From contig JACREZ010000045.1 in NCBI GenBank assembly GCA_016212665.1, positions 84,758 to 148,757 of the forward strand: a stretch of DNA of 64,000 bases, read 5' to 3'. The first letter of the stretch is position 1; every line of letters starts with the position of its first letter. This DNA is from Ignavibacteriota bacterium (GTDB lineage: Bacteria > Bacteroidota > Ignavibacteria > UBA10030 > SZUA-254). The notes under the pieces were generated by a model. That model had not been told where the DNA came from and did no database searches. It saw only the letters and a list, made by a program, of their open reading frames with translations. Below, piece after piece: positions 28,179 to 37,386 of this stretch. The position numbers were made by a program, and so were the translations under genes.

Positions 28179-29288
28179 TTATTTGATTACTTTCTCAATC
28201 ACTCCGCCCCCTAACAATCTTTCTCCATCATACAACACTACAGATTGCCCGGGAGTAATCGCTCGTTTTGGCACATCAAACACTACACGAATCTTTCCAT
28301 CTGCTTCAGGATATACCGTAGCGGGAGTTGCGACATCTTTGTAACGAACCGATGCTTTAATGTTCATCGGTTCATTCAGTGATTCAATCGAAATGAAATT
28401 TACATCATTGGCAATAAGTTCTCTACGGAGTAAATCGTCCTTTCGCCCGATAGTAATTGTGTTTGATTGTGCATCAATATCAGTGACGAATACGCGTTCG
28501 CCATACGCTCCAAGTCCGCTACGCTGACCAATCGTGTAATAAGGAAATCCCCGGTGTTTCCCTACTTCTTTTCCATCGAAGACAATCGCACCACCATCAA
28601 CTTGCGAATCAATATCAGGCACACGTTCTTTGATAAAACGACGGTAATCATTATCAGCCACAAAACAGATTTCAAAACTTTCATCTTTGTTGGCAGTTTT
28701 TAAACCATACTTTACTGCAAGTTCACGGACTTCCGGCTTCGTCAATTCACCAATCGGGAAAATCGTTTTACTCAATGCTTCCTGTGTCAATCCCCATAGC
28801 GCGTATGTCTGGTCTTTGTTTGAATCAAACGGACGGGAAATATTGTATCGCATTGTTTTTTCATCAAACCAAACACGGGCATAATGTCCTGTAGCAATAC
28901 AACTTGCACCGAGCGATTCTGCTTTGGTAATCAGTTCGCCCCACTTAATTTTTCGATTACAAATGATGCACGGATTTGGAGTTCGTCCCTGTAAATATTC
29001 ATCTACAAAATTATCAATGACATCTCTACCGAATTGTTTTGTAAAATCAACAACGTAGTGTGGAATCCCCAATTTCACGGCTACGATGCGTGCATCATTG
29101 AACGCATCAAGCCCGCAACAACTTGTCTCGTTGCCGATGTTTCCTCCGACCTCATCAAAATTGTAGGTTTTCATCGTTATTCCGATGACATTGTATCCTT
29201 TTTCAAGCATCAATGCCGCCGCTACCGAGGAATCCACTCCTCCGCTCATTCCCACAACAACTGTTTTGTTCTTCTTTACTTCAATCAT
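28179..29288 (-). CDS. mnmA: tRNA-uridine 2-sulfurtransferase
   Basis: Thiolates U34 of tRNA-Lys, -Glu and -Gln. About 369 residues from ATG 29288. GMSGGVDSSVAAALM is the PP-loop ATP motif; catalytic cysteines are in NPCIICNRKIKW and ESFEICFVAD; the tRNA-recognition and C-terminal beta-barrel (PGQSVVLYDGERLLGGGVI) are intact. Sulfur donor proteins are not encoded nearby. Confidence 0.95.
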   Translation of the reverse strand: MIEVKKNKTVVVGMSGGVDSSVAAALMLEKGYNVIGITMKTYNFDEVGGNIGNETSCCGLDAFNDARIVAVKLGIPHYVVDFTKQFGRDVIDNFVDEYLQGRTPNPCIICNRKIKWGELITKAESLGASCIATGHYARVWFDEKTMRYNISRPFDSNKDQTYALWGLTQEALSKTIFPIGELTKPEVRELAVKYGLKTANKDESFEICFVADNDYRRFIKERVPDIDSQVDGGAIVFDGKEVGKHRGFPYYTIGQRSGLGAYGERVFVTDIDAQSNTITIGRKDDLLRRELIANDVNFISIESLNEPMNIKASVRYKDVATPATVYPEADGKIRVVFDVPKRAITPGQSVVLYDGERLLGGGVIEKVIK

Positions 29289-29427
29289 CACCAAATATAA
29301 AATACAAAAAGATGAGACCCTGACAAAGAGTACCAGATTTCAGAACGATGTTAAACTACAAATTACTTGAGAGAGCATTGCGCACCACAATAAAAACAGT
29401 TAGAAAGAAGTCTGAGTTGTTTGAAAC

Positions 29428-30114
29428 TTATTTGCTGTTCCCTTCATTTGATATTACGAGAACAAATTCACCTTTCAATGTATGTGTTTCAAAATACCTG
29501 ATTACTTCATCAATATTCCCGCGAACTGTTTCCTCAAATTTTTTCGTTAACTCGCGACTGACACAGACACGTCGGTTGCCTAACACTGCTTTAATATCAC
29601 GTAAGGTTCTCAACAACCGATACGGAGATTCATACAAAACAATCGTTTCGTTTTCCTGTTTGAGTTGTTCAAGTAACGTCTTTCTTCCTTTCTTCACCGG
29701 AAGAAATCCTTCATAAATAAAATGTTGAATCGGAAAGCCGCTTGTGATGAGCGCAGGAAGAACTGCCGATGCGCCCGGTATTGCTTCAATGTGAATTTCC
29801 GCTTCAATTGCTGATTTAATAAGACGATATGCCGGGTCGGAAATTCCCGGAGTTCCTGCATCTGAAACCACCGCGATGGTTCTTCCTTCTTTCAATTTGG
29901 CGACGAGTTCAGGAACGCGTCTCTCTTCGTTGTAACTGTAATAACTGATGAGCGGTTTGTGAATGTCGTAATGGTCGAGGAGGATTTTGGTTTTGCGTGT
30001 GTCTTCTGCAGCGATGAAGTCAACAGAGGAAAGAATTTTTATTGCACGAAGAGAAATGTCTTCAAGGTTTCCGATTGGTGTGCTGACGATGTAGAGAATT
30101 CCGCTCACCTTCAC
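29428..30114 (-). CDS. rsmI: 16S rRNA (cytidine1402-2'-O)-methyltransferase
   Basis: A 228-residue SAM-dependent tetrapyrrole-methylase-fold enzyme modifying the ribosomal P site. LYIVSTPIGNLEDISLRA, AAEDTRKTKILLDHY, VSDAGTPGISDPAYRL and the IPGASAVLPALITSGFP segments are diagnostic. The C-terminus is shorter than the E. coli enzyme. The start is GTG at 30114 or two codons later. Confidence 0.93.
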   Translation of the reverse strand: MKVSGILYIVSTPIGNLEDISLRAIKILSSVDFIAAEDTRKTKILLDHYDIHKPLISYYSYNEERRVPELVAKLKEGRTIAVVSDAGTPGISDPAYRLIKSAIEAEIHIEAIPGASAVLPALITSGFPIQHFIYEGFLPVKKGRKTLLEQLKQENETIVLYESPYRLLRTLRDIKAVLGNRRVCVSRELTKKFEETVRGNIDEVIRYFETHTLKGEFVLVISNEGNSK

Positions 30115-30129
30115 CCTCTCAACACTCTA

Positions 30130-30247
30130 TCATTCTGAATCCCCAATTCCTGCCCGTCCGGCAGGCGGGTATCGGGGTGAAGAATCTCATTGGTTGAATA
30201 AAGGACACAACCACAAAAAAGGGGATTCCTCACTTCGTTCGGATTGA
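30130..30247. repeat. Dispersed REP-like element between nadE and rsmI
   Basis: TCATTCTGAATCCCC at the left and GGGGATTCCTCACTTCGTTC then GGATTGACA at the right are roughly inverted. Inside is the hairpin CCTGCCCGTCCGGCAGG (30149-30165). It occupies most of the 141-bp spacer. Confidence 0.6.
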
Positions 30248-30255
30248 CATTGAAG

Positions 30256-31098
30256 TTAGATTCCCCAATCCCTCGCATATCGGAAATCAACATTGATAGT
30301 ACGATTGGAAATCTTTGCTACAACGGGCGGTCGTCGTTTGAATTCATTCCGTTGAATTAATCGTTTTACTTTTTCGATGAAATATTTCTCGAAACCAAGT
30401 TCGAGCAATTCCTCATCACTACGTCGCTCATCAACCAAATGATAGAGCAATTCATCAACTTGCTTGTACGAGAAACCTAACTCACCTTCGTCGGTTTGTC
30501 CTTCCCACAAATCCGCCGATGGTTTTTTGTCAATGATTTGTTGAGGAACTCCGATTGCTTTTGCAAGTTGCCAGATTTGAGTTTTGTACAAATCACCAAT
30601 CGGATTAATTGCACACGCAGTATCGCCGAACAATGTTCCGTACCCGAGAAGAGTTTCTGTTTTATTGCTTGTCCCGATGACAAGCGCGTTCTCCCGTGCA
30701 GAAATATCGTACAACACAATCATCCTCTGGCGCGCCATGAGATTTCCTTTTCGTACGTTGTCGCTTTCAGGATACTTCTGCAGATACGCTTCAACCATCG
30801 GAGTGATCTCAACAATTTCAGAAGGAATGGCAAGTTGATGAACCAATGTTTGTGCATCATCAACACTTGCCTTACTGCTGGTTCGATAAGGCATCAGAAC
30901 AGCCCGGACATTTTCCTTGCCAAGCGCTTCTGTTGCAAGTGTCATCACGACTGCGGAATCAACTCCGCCCGATAGACCGACTACTCCTTTCGTAAATCCT
31001 GCGTTGTGTATTTCATCTTTTATAAAATCAACTAACAACTTCCGCACAAGCGAAGTGTCGAGTTCGAGACCGAGATTATGTTTGTTCACTGTTTCCAT
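30256..31098 (-). CDS. nadE: NH3-dependent NAD+ synthetase
   Basis: Amidates nicotinate adenine dinucleotide to NAD+. 280 residues, without the glutaminase (nitrilase) domain, so ammonia-dependent. GLSGGVDSAVVMTL is the PP-loop; NVRKGNLMARQRMIVLYD, NKTETLLGYGTLFGD and KKPSADLWEGQTDE are family signatures. It lies about 20 kb from a TIR pair that might consume NAD+, but no direct linkage is seen. Confidence 0.95.
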   Translation of the reverse strand: METVNKHNLGLELDTSLVRKLLVDFIKDEIHNAGFTKGVVGLSGGVDSAVVMTLATEALGKENVRAVLMPYRTSSKASVDDAQTLVHQLAIPSEIVEITPMVEAYLQKYPESDNVRKGNLMARQRMIVLYDISARENALVIGTSNKTETLLGYGTLFGDTACAINPIGDLYKTQIWQLAKAIGVPQQIIDKKPSADLWEGQTDEGELGFSYKQVDELLYHLVDERRSDEELLELGFEKYFIEKVKRLIQRNEFKRRPPVVAKISNRTINVDFRYARDWGI

Positions 31099-31220
31099 TT
31101 CAAATAATGATAAGGAAAAGTGAGTAGGAAAACAATCATTGATTTTTGAAGAGCAGGGATATTGCCTATTAATCGAATATCAATTATCTTACACACAATC
31201 AATGAACAATGAGAAATACA

Positions 31221-31454
31221 ATGATAGCAGAAATCAAACTTACAACAATCGGGACAACGCAAACAGTAACATTACCCGAAGAATTTCATATCAACGATGA
31301 TGAAGTCTATCTCAGCAAAATAGACGACGTGATTATGCTTGTTCCTCGAAACAAAAAAACGGCTACACTCTTGAACAGCCTCAATAATTTCACAGATGAC
31401 TTTATGAATACACGTGAACAGCCGCCACTCCAAACGAGGGAACCGCTTGAATGA
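31221..31454 (+). CDS. vapB: Antitoxin of second VapBC pair
   Basis: A 77-residue protein starting at ATG 31221. The N-terminal part (KLTTIGTTQTVTLPEEFHIN) fits the beta-strand layout of AbrB/VapB swapped-hairpin antitoxins, and the tail is acidic with Pro-rich end. The stop overlaps the toxin's ATG (ATGA). It should bind its own promoter and block the toxin. Confidence 0.82.
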   Translation: MIAEIKLTTIGTTQTVTLPEEFHINDDEVYLSKIDDVIMLVPRNKKTATLLNSLNNFTDDFMNTREQPPLQTREPLE

Positions 31455-31858
31455 AATACATACTCGATACCAACACATGCATCTATATCATCAAGAAGAA
31501 ACCGAAAGAGGTACTTGAGAGATTATCCCGAGTTAATGTTCACGATATTGGAATTTCCTCTATCACGCTGAGCGAATTGGAATATGGTGTCGAGAAAAGT
31601 TCAAACCCCCAGCGAAATCGGATTACACTTTTTGAATTCATATCAGGGTTCGAAATTTTCCGTTATGATGAATCTGCGGCACGAGAATACGGCATAGTAC
31701 GAGCAGCATTAGAAAAAAGAGGCACGCCCATAGGCTCTATGGATATGCTCATTGCGGCTCATGCAAAAGCGTTGCAAGTTATTCTTGTAACAAACAACGT
31801 TCGAGAATTTAGTAGAGTACATGGGTTGATGATTGAGAACTGGGTTGATAATGCCTAG
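31451..31858 (+). CDS. vapC: PIN-domain toxin (VapC), second pair
   Basis: A 135-residue PIN ribonuclease. KYILDTNTCIYIIKKKP carries the first Asp; SSITLSELEYGVEKS the Glu; GSMDMLIAAHAKAL the third acidic residue; and VTNNVREFSRV the position usually Asp. It is of the VapC group that cleaves initiator or other tRNAs in characterised cases. It differs from the pair at 23.5 kb, so the two modules are not duplicates. Confidence 0.92.
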   Translation: MKYILDTNTCIYIIKKKPKEVLERLSRVNVHDIGISSITLSELEYGVEKSSNPQRNRITLFEFISGFEIFRYDESAAREYGIVRAALEKRGTPIGSMDMLIAAHAKALQVILVTNNVREFSRVHGLMIENWVDNA

Positions 31859-31963
31859 TGTCAAATGCTGTTGAAACATTTCTTGTTTTTTGTTTGATTG
31901 TTAGGAATGATTTTGTACAGTACGGCATCTCTATTCAAATAAAAAATGATTAACTAAATAGCC

Positions 31964-32182
31964 ATGCGACATTATCGTATTGTTATAGAAAAGGCTGAGA
32001 ACAATTTTTCTGCTTACTCCCCTGACTTGCCGGGATGTGTAGCAACAGGTACAACAAGAGAAGAAACGGAAAAGAATATGCATGAAGCAATACAACTGCA
32101 CATAGAAGGAATGATGGAAGATAATTTGCAATTCCTGAATCTCAATCATTTGCGGAGTTTGTTGCAGTTTAATCCACAATAA
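31964..32182 (+). CDS. HicB-like antitoxin, orphan
   Basis: A 72-residue HicB-type partial RNase-H fold: RHYRIVIEKAENNFSAYSPD, LPGCVATGTTREETEKNMHE and AIQLHIEGM are characteristic. There is no C-terminal DNA-binding domain and no HicA gene within 500 bp on either side. It may be a relic or a trans-acting antitoxin. It follows the VapBC pair by about 105 bp. Confidence 0.82.
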   Translation: MRHYRIVIEKAENNFSAYSPDLPGCVATGTTREETEKNMHEAIQLHIEGMMEDNLQFLNLNHLRSLLQFNPQ

Positions 32183-32348
32183 TTTTCAAATACTTCTTTT
32201 TTTCTTTGATAGTTATGGAATGAGTTTGTACACTGCGGAAACAAACCAATGTTTACATAAAATAAACAATTGTAATTGAGTATGACCATTAATCATGCAT
32301 AATTGATAACCGGATAATATTCATAAATCCACTCGAAAGGAAACAAGA

Positions 32349-32504
32349 ATGAAACTGCACATGCTTGGCTTCATGCGGCTGTTGGGCTTACTGGGAACTC
32401 TCGGCTCCACACTCGACTCGCCGGCGCTCTACGGACTGTACGCTTTATTCGCTCTCTTCGGATTGTTTGGTTACAAGGAAAAAAACGGCAGCGATTTACA
32501 ATAA
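32349..32504 (+). CDS. 51-aa small hydrophobic protein
   Basis: ATG 32349 to TAA 32502-32504, preceded by an AAGGA site 9 nt upstream and a weak TTGAGT-N16-CATAAT promoter-like pair (about 32276-32303). The peptide (MKLHMLGFMRLLGLLG start, then ALYGLYALFALFGLFGY) has two hydrophobic stretches and a charged KEKNGSD tail. It resembles the short DUF3796-like membrane peptides of Firmicutes/Bacteroidota. Role unknown. GC is higher than in its surroundings, supporting coding rather than chance. Confidence 0.6.
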   Translation: MKLHMLGFMRLLGLLGTLGSTLDSPALYGLYALFALFGLFGYKEKNGSDLQ

Positions 32505-32600
32505 TAAAACAGATCCGGCAAGAAGAATATGTAATACAATACAATGCCTCCACATTCTGTAATACAATCAAAAAGTGTTGAAAACAAGCAAATTTCCACC

Positions 32601-32810
32601 TCTGAGGTAGACTCGCTCTCCCAAAAGGTGTGTTATCTTACCTTTGAGGTCGGGTATCCTTCCTTTGAGGTCGGGTATCCTTCCTTTGAGGTCGGGTATC
32701 CTTCCTTTGAGGTCGGGTATCCTTCCTTTGAGGTCGGGTATCCTTCCTTTGAGGCCGGTTATCTTTCCTTTGAAGTGAATTTAAACTCCCTCGAAGTGCG
32801 TTGTCCAACT
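32601..32810. repeat. 21-bp minisatellite TTTGAGGTCGGGTATCCTTCC
   Basis: About ten tandem 21-bp units: five identical (32643-32747) and decaying copies at both ends (32601-32642 and 32748-32810). Because 21 is a multiple of 3, several frames stay open on both strands (e.g. repeats of SFEVGYP or RKDTRPQ), but no recognisable gene. The rest of the 466-bp gap (32505-32970) shows no other feature. Confidence 0.9.
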
Positions 32811-32970
32811 TTTTTTGGAAAAAAAATGTCGAAAGCATCCCCTCGGGATAAACGCTGTCCAAGTTAAGTTTGCGACAAGACTGTGTATATCAACCGGAAT
32901 TGGGTGGATGGACGTATGTTGGACTGTGTACTTACAATAGTTATGTGCTATGCAACGCTGAGAAGTCTAA

Positions 32971-34158
32971 ATGAAGAAGAAAACGAAAGAACTTGAACGC
33001 CTCTATTTTACCACCCTCTTGGATGTTGCCAAGCCTCGATCACCAGAGAGACCAGAGGATAGAGCTTCACGGCTTTCCCGACTCCAAACAGTAACGGGAC
33101 AATTGGCTGAAGCACTGTTGTTTTCAGACCAACTTGTTTTAAACGTCAATGGCATCAATCTTGAGTTGCCATTGTTAATCGAGTTGTTTGGATTCAAAAC
33201 TATTTGTACGCTCCTTGAAAATGATGTGATACACTTCGCCTTCTGTCCGGGTGTTGTGAGTTATCTGACTGCCGACAAAGTTCGCTCACTCGGATTCTCA
33301 TCACCCCCCGGTATGCATCGGCTTCTGGGTGTTGGTGTAGCTTGGTCAGATCCATTTGAAAGCGCAGAACTTGCTCTTAGAGAGCAGACAAATCTTAAAC
33401 GAGATGACCGACGCTTGTTGTCCCGTCTCGTCTCCAGAAACAGTAAGGTCTTACCCGGTGACAAGATTTTTCATGAGGGTGTCCGGCTTGCAAATGCCGA
33501 CATAAGATCGGAATTGGGTAAGCAACTTGGCTTTGCACAGGATGATATTCCGGAGCGTGGTGATTTCATAGGTAACAAAGAAATCAACTTTCGAGACCTC
33601 ACTCACTTCAATATGCTCTATCTCTCTATGGTAATGAGCAAATGTACCGACACGGTTTCTAAAGAACTTGCATATCGTGTCCTCCAAAACAGAGTTGTTG
33701 TCGAGCCACGTTTCAAGCATCAAGTCAAAATTATTGACAACATCCTTCAATTCGAGGATGTGCCGGACGTTCAGGAACTCGTTTCTTCGGGACGCTTAGG
33801 CCTTAAAAGTGTGCTTGAAATTCGAGACTCAAAGCACCTCCAGGAATTCCGACAGTGGCTCAAAACGCTTCCATCTAAAGAAGGTGAAATTGAAGTCCTA
33901 AGGGCTTATTGTCGTGCTGTTGAAGACAAACTGTCGAACAAAACTCTTTACAAGCTTTTGAAACTTGGTGTCTTCACCGCAACCGGCACAGCGATCGGAT
34001 CAATGATTGGACCTGCCGGAACTGTTCTCGGAGGCATAACTGGGATAGCAACTGACTTTGCACTGGGTTTTACGGACACATTCTTTGTTGACCAACTCGT
34101 CGATGGTTGGAACCCAAAGATCTTCATTGAAAAGGAAATCAAATCAAGGCTACAGTGA
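32971..34158 (+). CDS. Unrecognised 395-aa protein with C-terminal glycine-rich hydrophobic segment
   Basis: No family recognised. The N-terminal 330 residues are soluble, mixed helical, with Arg/Leu-rich stretches (RASRLSRLQTVTGQLAEALL). About residues 330-365 form a Gly/Ala/Ile-rich hydrophobic stretch (ATGTAIGSMIGPAGTVLGGI, then TGIATDFALG) like a glycine-zipper membrane segment. No signal peptide. Possibly a membrane-active effector or self-protein, but this is speculation. It stands alone between the minisatellite and the kinase; codon use is somewhat GC-richer than the flanks, suggesting transfer. Confidence 0.7.
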   Translation: MKKKTKELERLYFTTLLDVAKPRSPERPEDRASRLSRLQTVTGQLAEALLFSDQLVLNVNGINLELPLLIELFGFKTICTLLENDVIHFAFCPGVVSYLTADKVRSLGFSSPPGMHRLLGVGVAWSDPFESAELALREQTNLKRDDRRLLSRLVSRNSKVLPGDKIFHEGVRLANADIRSELGKQLGFAQDDIPERGDFIGNKEINFRDLTHFNMLYLSMVMSKCTDTVSKELAYRVLQNRVVVEPRFKHQVKIIDNILQFEDVPDVQELVSSGRLGLKSVLEIRDSKHLQEFRQWLKTLPSKEGEIEVLRAYCRAVEDKLSNKTLYKLLKLGVFTATGTAIGSMIGPAGTVLGGITGIATDFALGFTDTFFVDQLVDGWNPKIFIEKEIKSRLQ

Positions 34159-34256
34159 ACTTGTTATCTCGCTCCCACGCTCTCAGACACCCATGAAAAG
34201 TTTTGTAGTCAATCATCTCCAATATTCATCTTGGACTTTGTTTAGGATTATCCCCC

Positions 34257-37196
34257 TTGGTTATTAAAAAATTGTTCCTCCTTTCCATAGCGATGTTCCT
34301 CTCAACATCGCTTCAAGCCCAAGTCCTCCCCTTCCAATCCTTCACCATTCAAGACGGACTTCCTTCAAACCAGGTTGGCGTGTTGTTTCAGGATTCACGT
34401 GGCTATCTTTGGATCGGCACAAGCGAAGGCATAAGTCTGTTTGATGGAACAACGTTCACGAATTATTCTGTGAATGAAGGATTAGCATTTAACACGATGA
34501 ACAAAATTATTGAAAGCAAGTCATCGCCGGGGACAATACTTGTTGCCACTAACGGAGGAGGTATCAGTAAATGGAAAAATGGAAAATTTCAAACAATCAA
34601 ACTTGGAGAAAGCCAACGGGCAAATAGTGTCAACTCCGTGTATGAAGATAGCAAAGGAAAAATCTGGTGTTCGTCCGATTCTGCATTACTCTGCTATGAC
34701 AACGTCGAATTCGCTTCCATCACTTCCGGTATTCCGGAACATAGTTTTGGAAATATCATCGAATTGGAGAACGGGCAACTTTGGGTTTCGGGCGAAGATA
34801 CGATGTTCCTCATTTCTCCTGCATGTGAAATTCTACAAAAAGTTGTTTTATCCCTTCCGGACGAATCGTTCATCAGATGCGTTGCAACCGATGACAACAA
34901 TCTTTGGGTAGCCGCAACCGATGGAAGTTTTTTTGAAATCAAAAATAATCAAATCACGTGTCGAAGGAATTTCGGCTTAGGTCCCATTCAATTTATTCTT
35001 GTTGATGAAGAACAATATCTCTGGCTCGGAGCAGCTCAATGTCTTTTAAAAATTCGGAGAGATGAACTGCAAACAGGAGTCCCGATACTTTACACAAAAG
35101 AACAGGGTTTACCTGAAAATTTTATGACTGCGGCTCTCAGAGACAATGAAAACGAACTGTGGTTCGGAACGTACAGTAAAGGGATTACACGAATCGTTGA
35201 CCGCTCGATATCGTTCTTTCCGTTGCACGGCATCGAACTAATTTCTAACAACCAGACTGCAGCAGTTGATTCGTTTAATCATTTGTGGGTCGTTGCTAAG
35301 AAAGGAATCTGGGAGTTCCGATTTAACAATCAGCAAATTTGGCAAAGCACGTTTCATCCATTTTCAAATACAAGCGATTCCCGTTATCTCACTTCAGTTC
35401 TTATTGATAAACACAACCAACTCTGGGTTACATTTTCTAACGGAGATATTGAATGGTATTCAATCAATTATTCAAATCAAACCAAAGTATCTTTACGCTT
35501 AATGAATTCACTTTCTGCCGGAGGGATTTTTCCAAGCGCAATTCCGCTTGCAACACTCATTGACAAGCAAGGATTGCTTTGGTGCAGTTATCATCATCTC
35601 GGCGTAGCAGTCATCGAACCGGGAACAAATCAACTGAAAAAAATATTTACTCCGCAGGACGGACTTCCGAATAATTCCATCCGTGCATTATTGGAAGACA
35701 GCAAGGGAAATGTTTGGCTGGGAGATTACAGTTCGGGGCTTGGAGTTATTCCTTCCTCACTGTTTGAACATGACTCAATAAAAACATTTACCACCAATAA
35801 CGGTCTTCCTGATAATTTTATCAGGACAATTTATGATGATGACTTCGGCAATATTTGGATTGGAACACGTTTTGGAGGAATAGGAATTCTGAAATACAAT
35901 CAATCCAACAAAACAATTTCTGTCAAAAAAATAATTACATCGAAAGACCGATTGCTGAGCAATGCAGTTTGGGGATTTGCCCAAAACGAACCGAATCGAA
36001 TTTGGTTCGGAACACATTCAGGAATGCAATTCATGTCGTTAGATAATTCTCCTTCCATCGGTTCGTACGGCGATTTGGTGGGAAGTCAGATTTACGGATG
36101 TGGTTTTACGCGCAACTCGTATCTTTGGGCTGTTAAACAAGAAGGAATATTTTTCTATGACGGAACAAAAGAAATCCTTGACACAACCCGTTACCCCGTT
36201 CAACTGAAACAACTTATCATCAACGGAACAAAACAACTCCCACAAAGCAACTTAGAGTTATCGTACAATCAAAACAATATTTCATTTGAATATGTTAGTG
36301 TAAGTTTAAAGCACGGACAAACGATGCGTTACAGTTACCGATTGCTTGGCGTTGAAGATTCATGGCATCAACCGACTTCCCAACGGGAAGTAACATACGC
36401 AAACCTGAAACCGGGCTTTTATCAATTTCAAACAAAAGCCATGACAAGCAGTGGAGTTGAAAGCGAAGTGACCATCCTTTGTACACTTAGCATCATCCCT
36501 CCATTCTGGCAACGATGGTGGTTTATCGTTTTGATTTTTGTCGCGACAGTTTCACTTCTTTATTTGATGTATAAGTACCGCGTCTCTCGTTTGCTTGAGA
36601 TCGAACGATTGCGTGTTCGCATCGCGAGCGATTTGCATGATGATGTCGGTTCAACACTGACGAAAATTTCCGTGCATTCCGAACTCATTCAATCAATTGA
36701 TGATAAGGAGGAAATGAATATTTCGCTGAGAAAAATCGGTGAGATGAGCCGCGAACTCGTTACAACGATGAGCGACATCGTTTGGTCAATTGATGCGCGC
36801 AATGAAACAATCGGTAATCTTCTTGACCGGATGGAAGAGTTTGCACACTCTGTTCTATCTCCAAAAGAAATCTTTCTGGATTTTCAAACACATGGATTAC
36901 CCATAACTAAAAAACTCTCTGTGGATGTACGACAGAACATTTACTTCATCTTCAAAGAAGCAGTGAATAATATTGTGAAGTATTCTGAAGCAACATCTGT
37001 TTCAATCAAACTAATGAATAATGAAAGTGTATTTATCATGACGATTGAAGATAACGGAAAAGGATTGGAAGGAAAACGAAGCGGAACCGGTCACGGGTTG
37101 AGAAATATGCGGATGAGAGCGGAACGAATTCAGGGAACGATTGAAATTCATTCGGGACATGGAACGAAGGTAACTCTGAAGACTTATAGTTTATGA
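34257..37196 (+). CDS. Two-component propeller sensor histidine kinase
   Basis: A 979-residue membrane kinase. TTG start at 34257; signal peptide about residues 4-22 (ending SLQAQV). A periplasmic beta-propeller (about 25-640) has many Reg_prop repeats (e.g. DSRGYLWIGTSEGISLF, DDFGNIWIGTRFGGI), then a Y_Y_Y domain (about 660-745) and one transmembrane helix (about 750-772). A HisKA_3 phosphoacceptor LHDDVGSTL (His about 794) and HATPase (EAVNNIVKYS, DNGKGLEG) follow. NarL/DesK-type kinase; partner is the LuxR regulator downstream. The ligand is unknown; such sensors often read glycans. Confidence 0.93.
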   Translation: MVIKKLFLLSIAMFLSTSLQAQVLPFQSFTIQDGLPSNQVGVLFQDSRGYLWIGTSEGISLFDGTTFTNYSVNEGLAFNTMNKIIESKSSPGTILVATNGGGISKWKNGKFQTIKLGESQRANSVNSVYEDSKGKIWCSSDSALLCYDNVEFASITSGIPEHSFGNIIELENGQLWVSGEDTMFLISPACEILQKVVLSLPDESFIRCVATDDNNLWVAATDGSFFEIKNNQITCRRNFGLGPIQFILVDEEQYLWLGAAQCLLKIRRDELQTGVPILYTKEQGLPENFMTAALRDNENELWFGTYSKGITRIVDRSISFFPLHGIELISNNQTAAVDSFNHLWVVAKKGIWEFRFNNQQIWQSTFHPFSNTSDSRYLTSVLIDKHNQLWVTFSNGDIEWYSINYSNQTKVSLRLMNSLSAGGIFPSAIPLATLIDKQGLLWCSYHHLGVAVIEPGTNQLKKIFTPQDGLPNNSIRALLEDSKGNVWLGDYSSGLGVIPSSLFEHDSIKTFTTNNGLPDNFIRTIYDDDFGNIWIGTRFGGIGILKYNQSNKTISVKKIITSKDRLLSNAVWGFAQNEPNRIWFGTHSGMQFMSLDNSPSIGSYGDLVGSQIYGCGFTRNSYLWAVKQEGIFFYDGTKEILDTTRYPVQLKQLIINGTKQLPQSNLELSYNQNNISFEYVSVSLKHGQTMRYSYRLLGVEDSWHQPTSQREVTYANLKPGFYQFQTKAMTSSGVESEVTILCTLSIIPPFWQRWWFIVLIFVATVSLLYLMYKYRVSRLLEIERLRVRIASDLHDDVGSTLTKISVHSELIQSIDDKEEMNISLRKIGEMSRELVTTMSDIVWSIDARNETIGNLLDRMEEFAHSVLSPKEIFLDFQTHGLPITKKLSVDVRQNIYFIFKEAVNNIVKYSEATSVSIKLMNNESVFIMTIEDNGKGLEGKRSGTGHGLRNMRMRAERIQGTIEIHSGHGTKVTLKTYSL

Positions 37197-37220
37197 TTTT
37201 AATTCCGAACCATATGCATT

Positions 37221-37330
37221 TGTCATTGCGAGGACTCCGATTTATCGGAGGACGAAGCAATCCCGCCCATTGTATCAACAACAAAACGCTGAGATTGCTT
37301 CACCCCGCTGAAGCGGGATTCGCAATGACA
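37221..37330. repeat. 110-bp REP/MITE-like element with perfect 10-bp inverted ends
   Basis: TGTCATTGCG (37221-37230) and CGCAATGACA (37321-37330) are perfect inverted repeats. Internal GACGAAGCAATCCCGCC and GAGATTGCTTCACCCCGC also pair, so the whole element folds into a long hairpin. It separates the kinase from its response regulator. Confidence 0.75.
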
Positions 37331-37386
37331 TTTTGGTTTACTACTACATGCAGCATGAACCCACATCTTTATGGGGTGTTTTCTTG

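Noticed and set aside
31964..32182. Complete HicAB pair
   Set aside because: No HicA-like frame (about 60 aa double-stranded-RNA-binding-like) is seen on either side of the HicB gene.
32544..32867. Open frame with repeated SFEVGYP units
   Set aside because: The frame exists only because a 21-bp repeat is a multiple of three; the opposite strand is open too, and there is no homologous flank or clear ribosome-binding site.
37333..37386. Longer response-regulator start
   Set aside because: The extra codons come from sequence just after the dyad repeat; the REC domain starts after ATG 37387.
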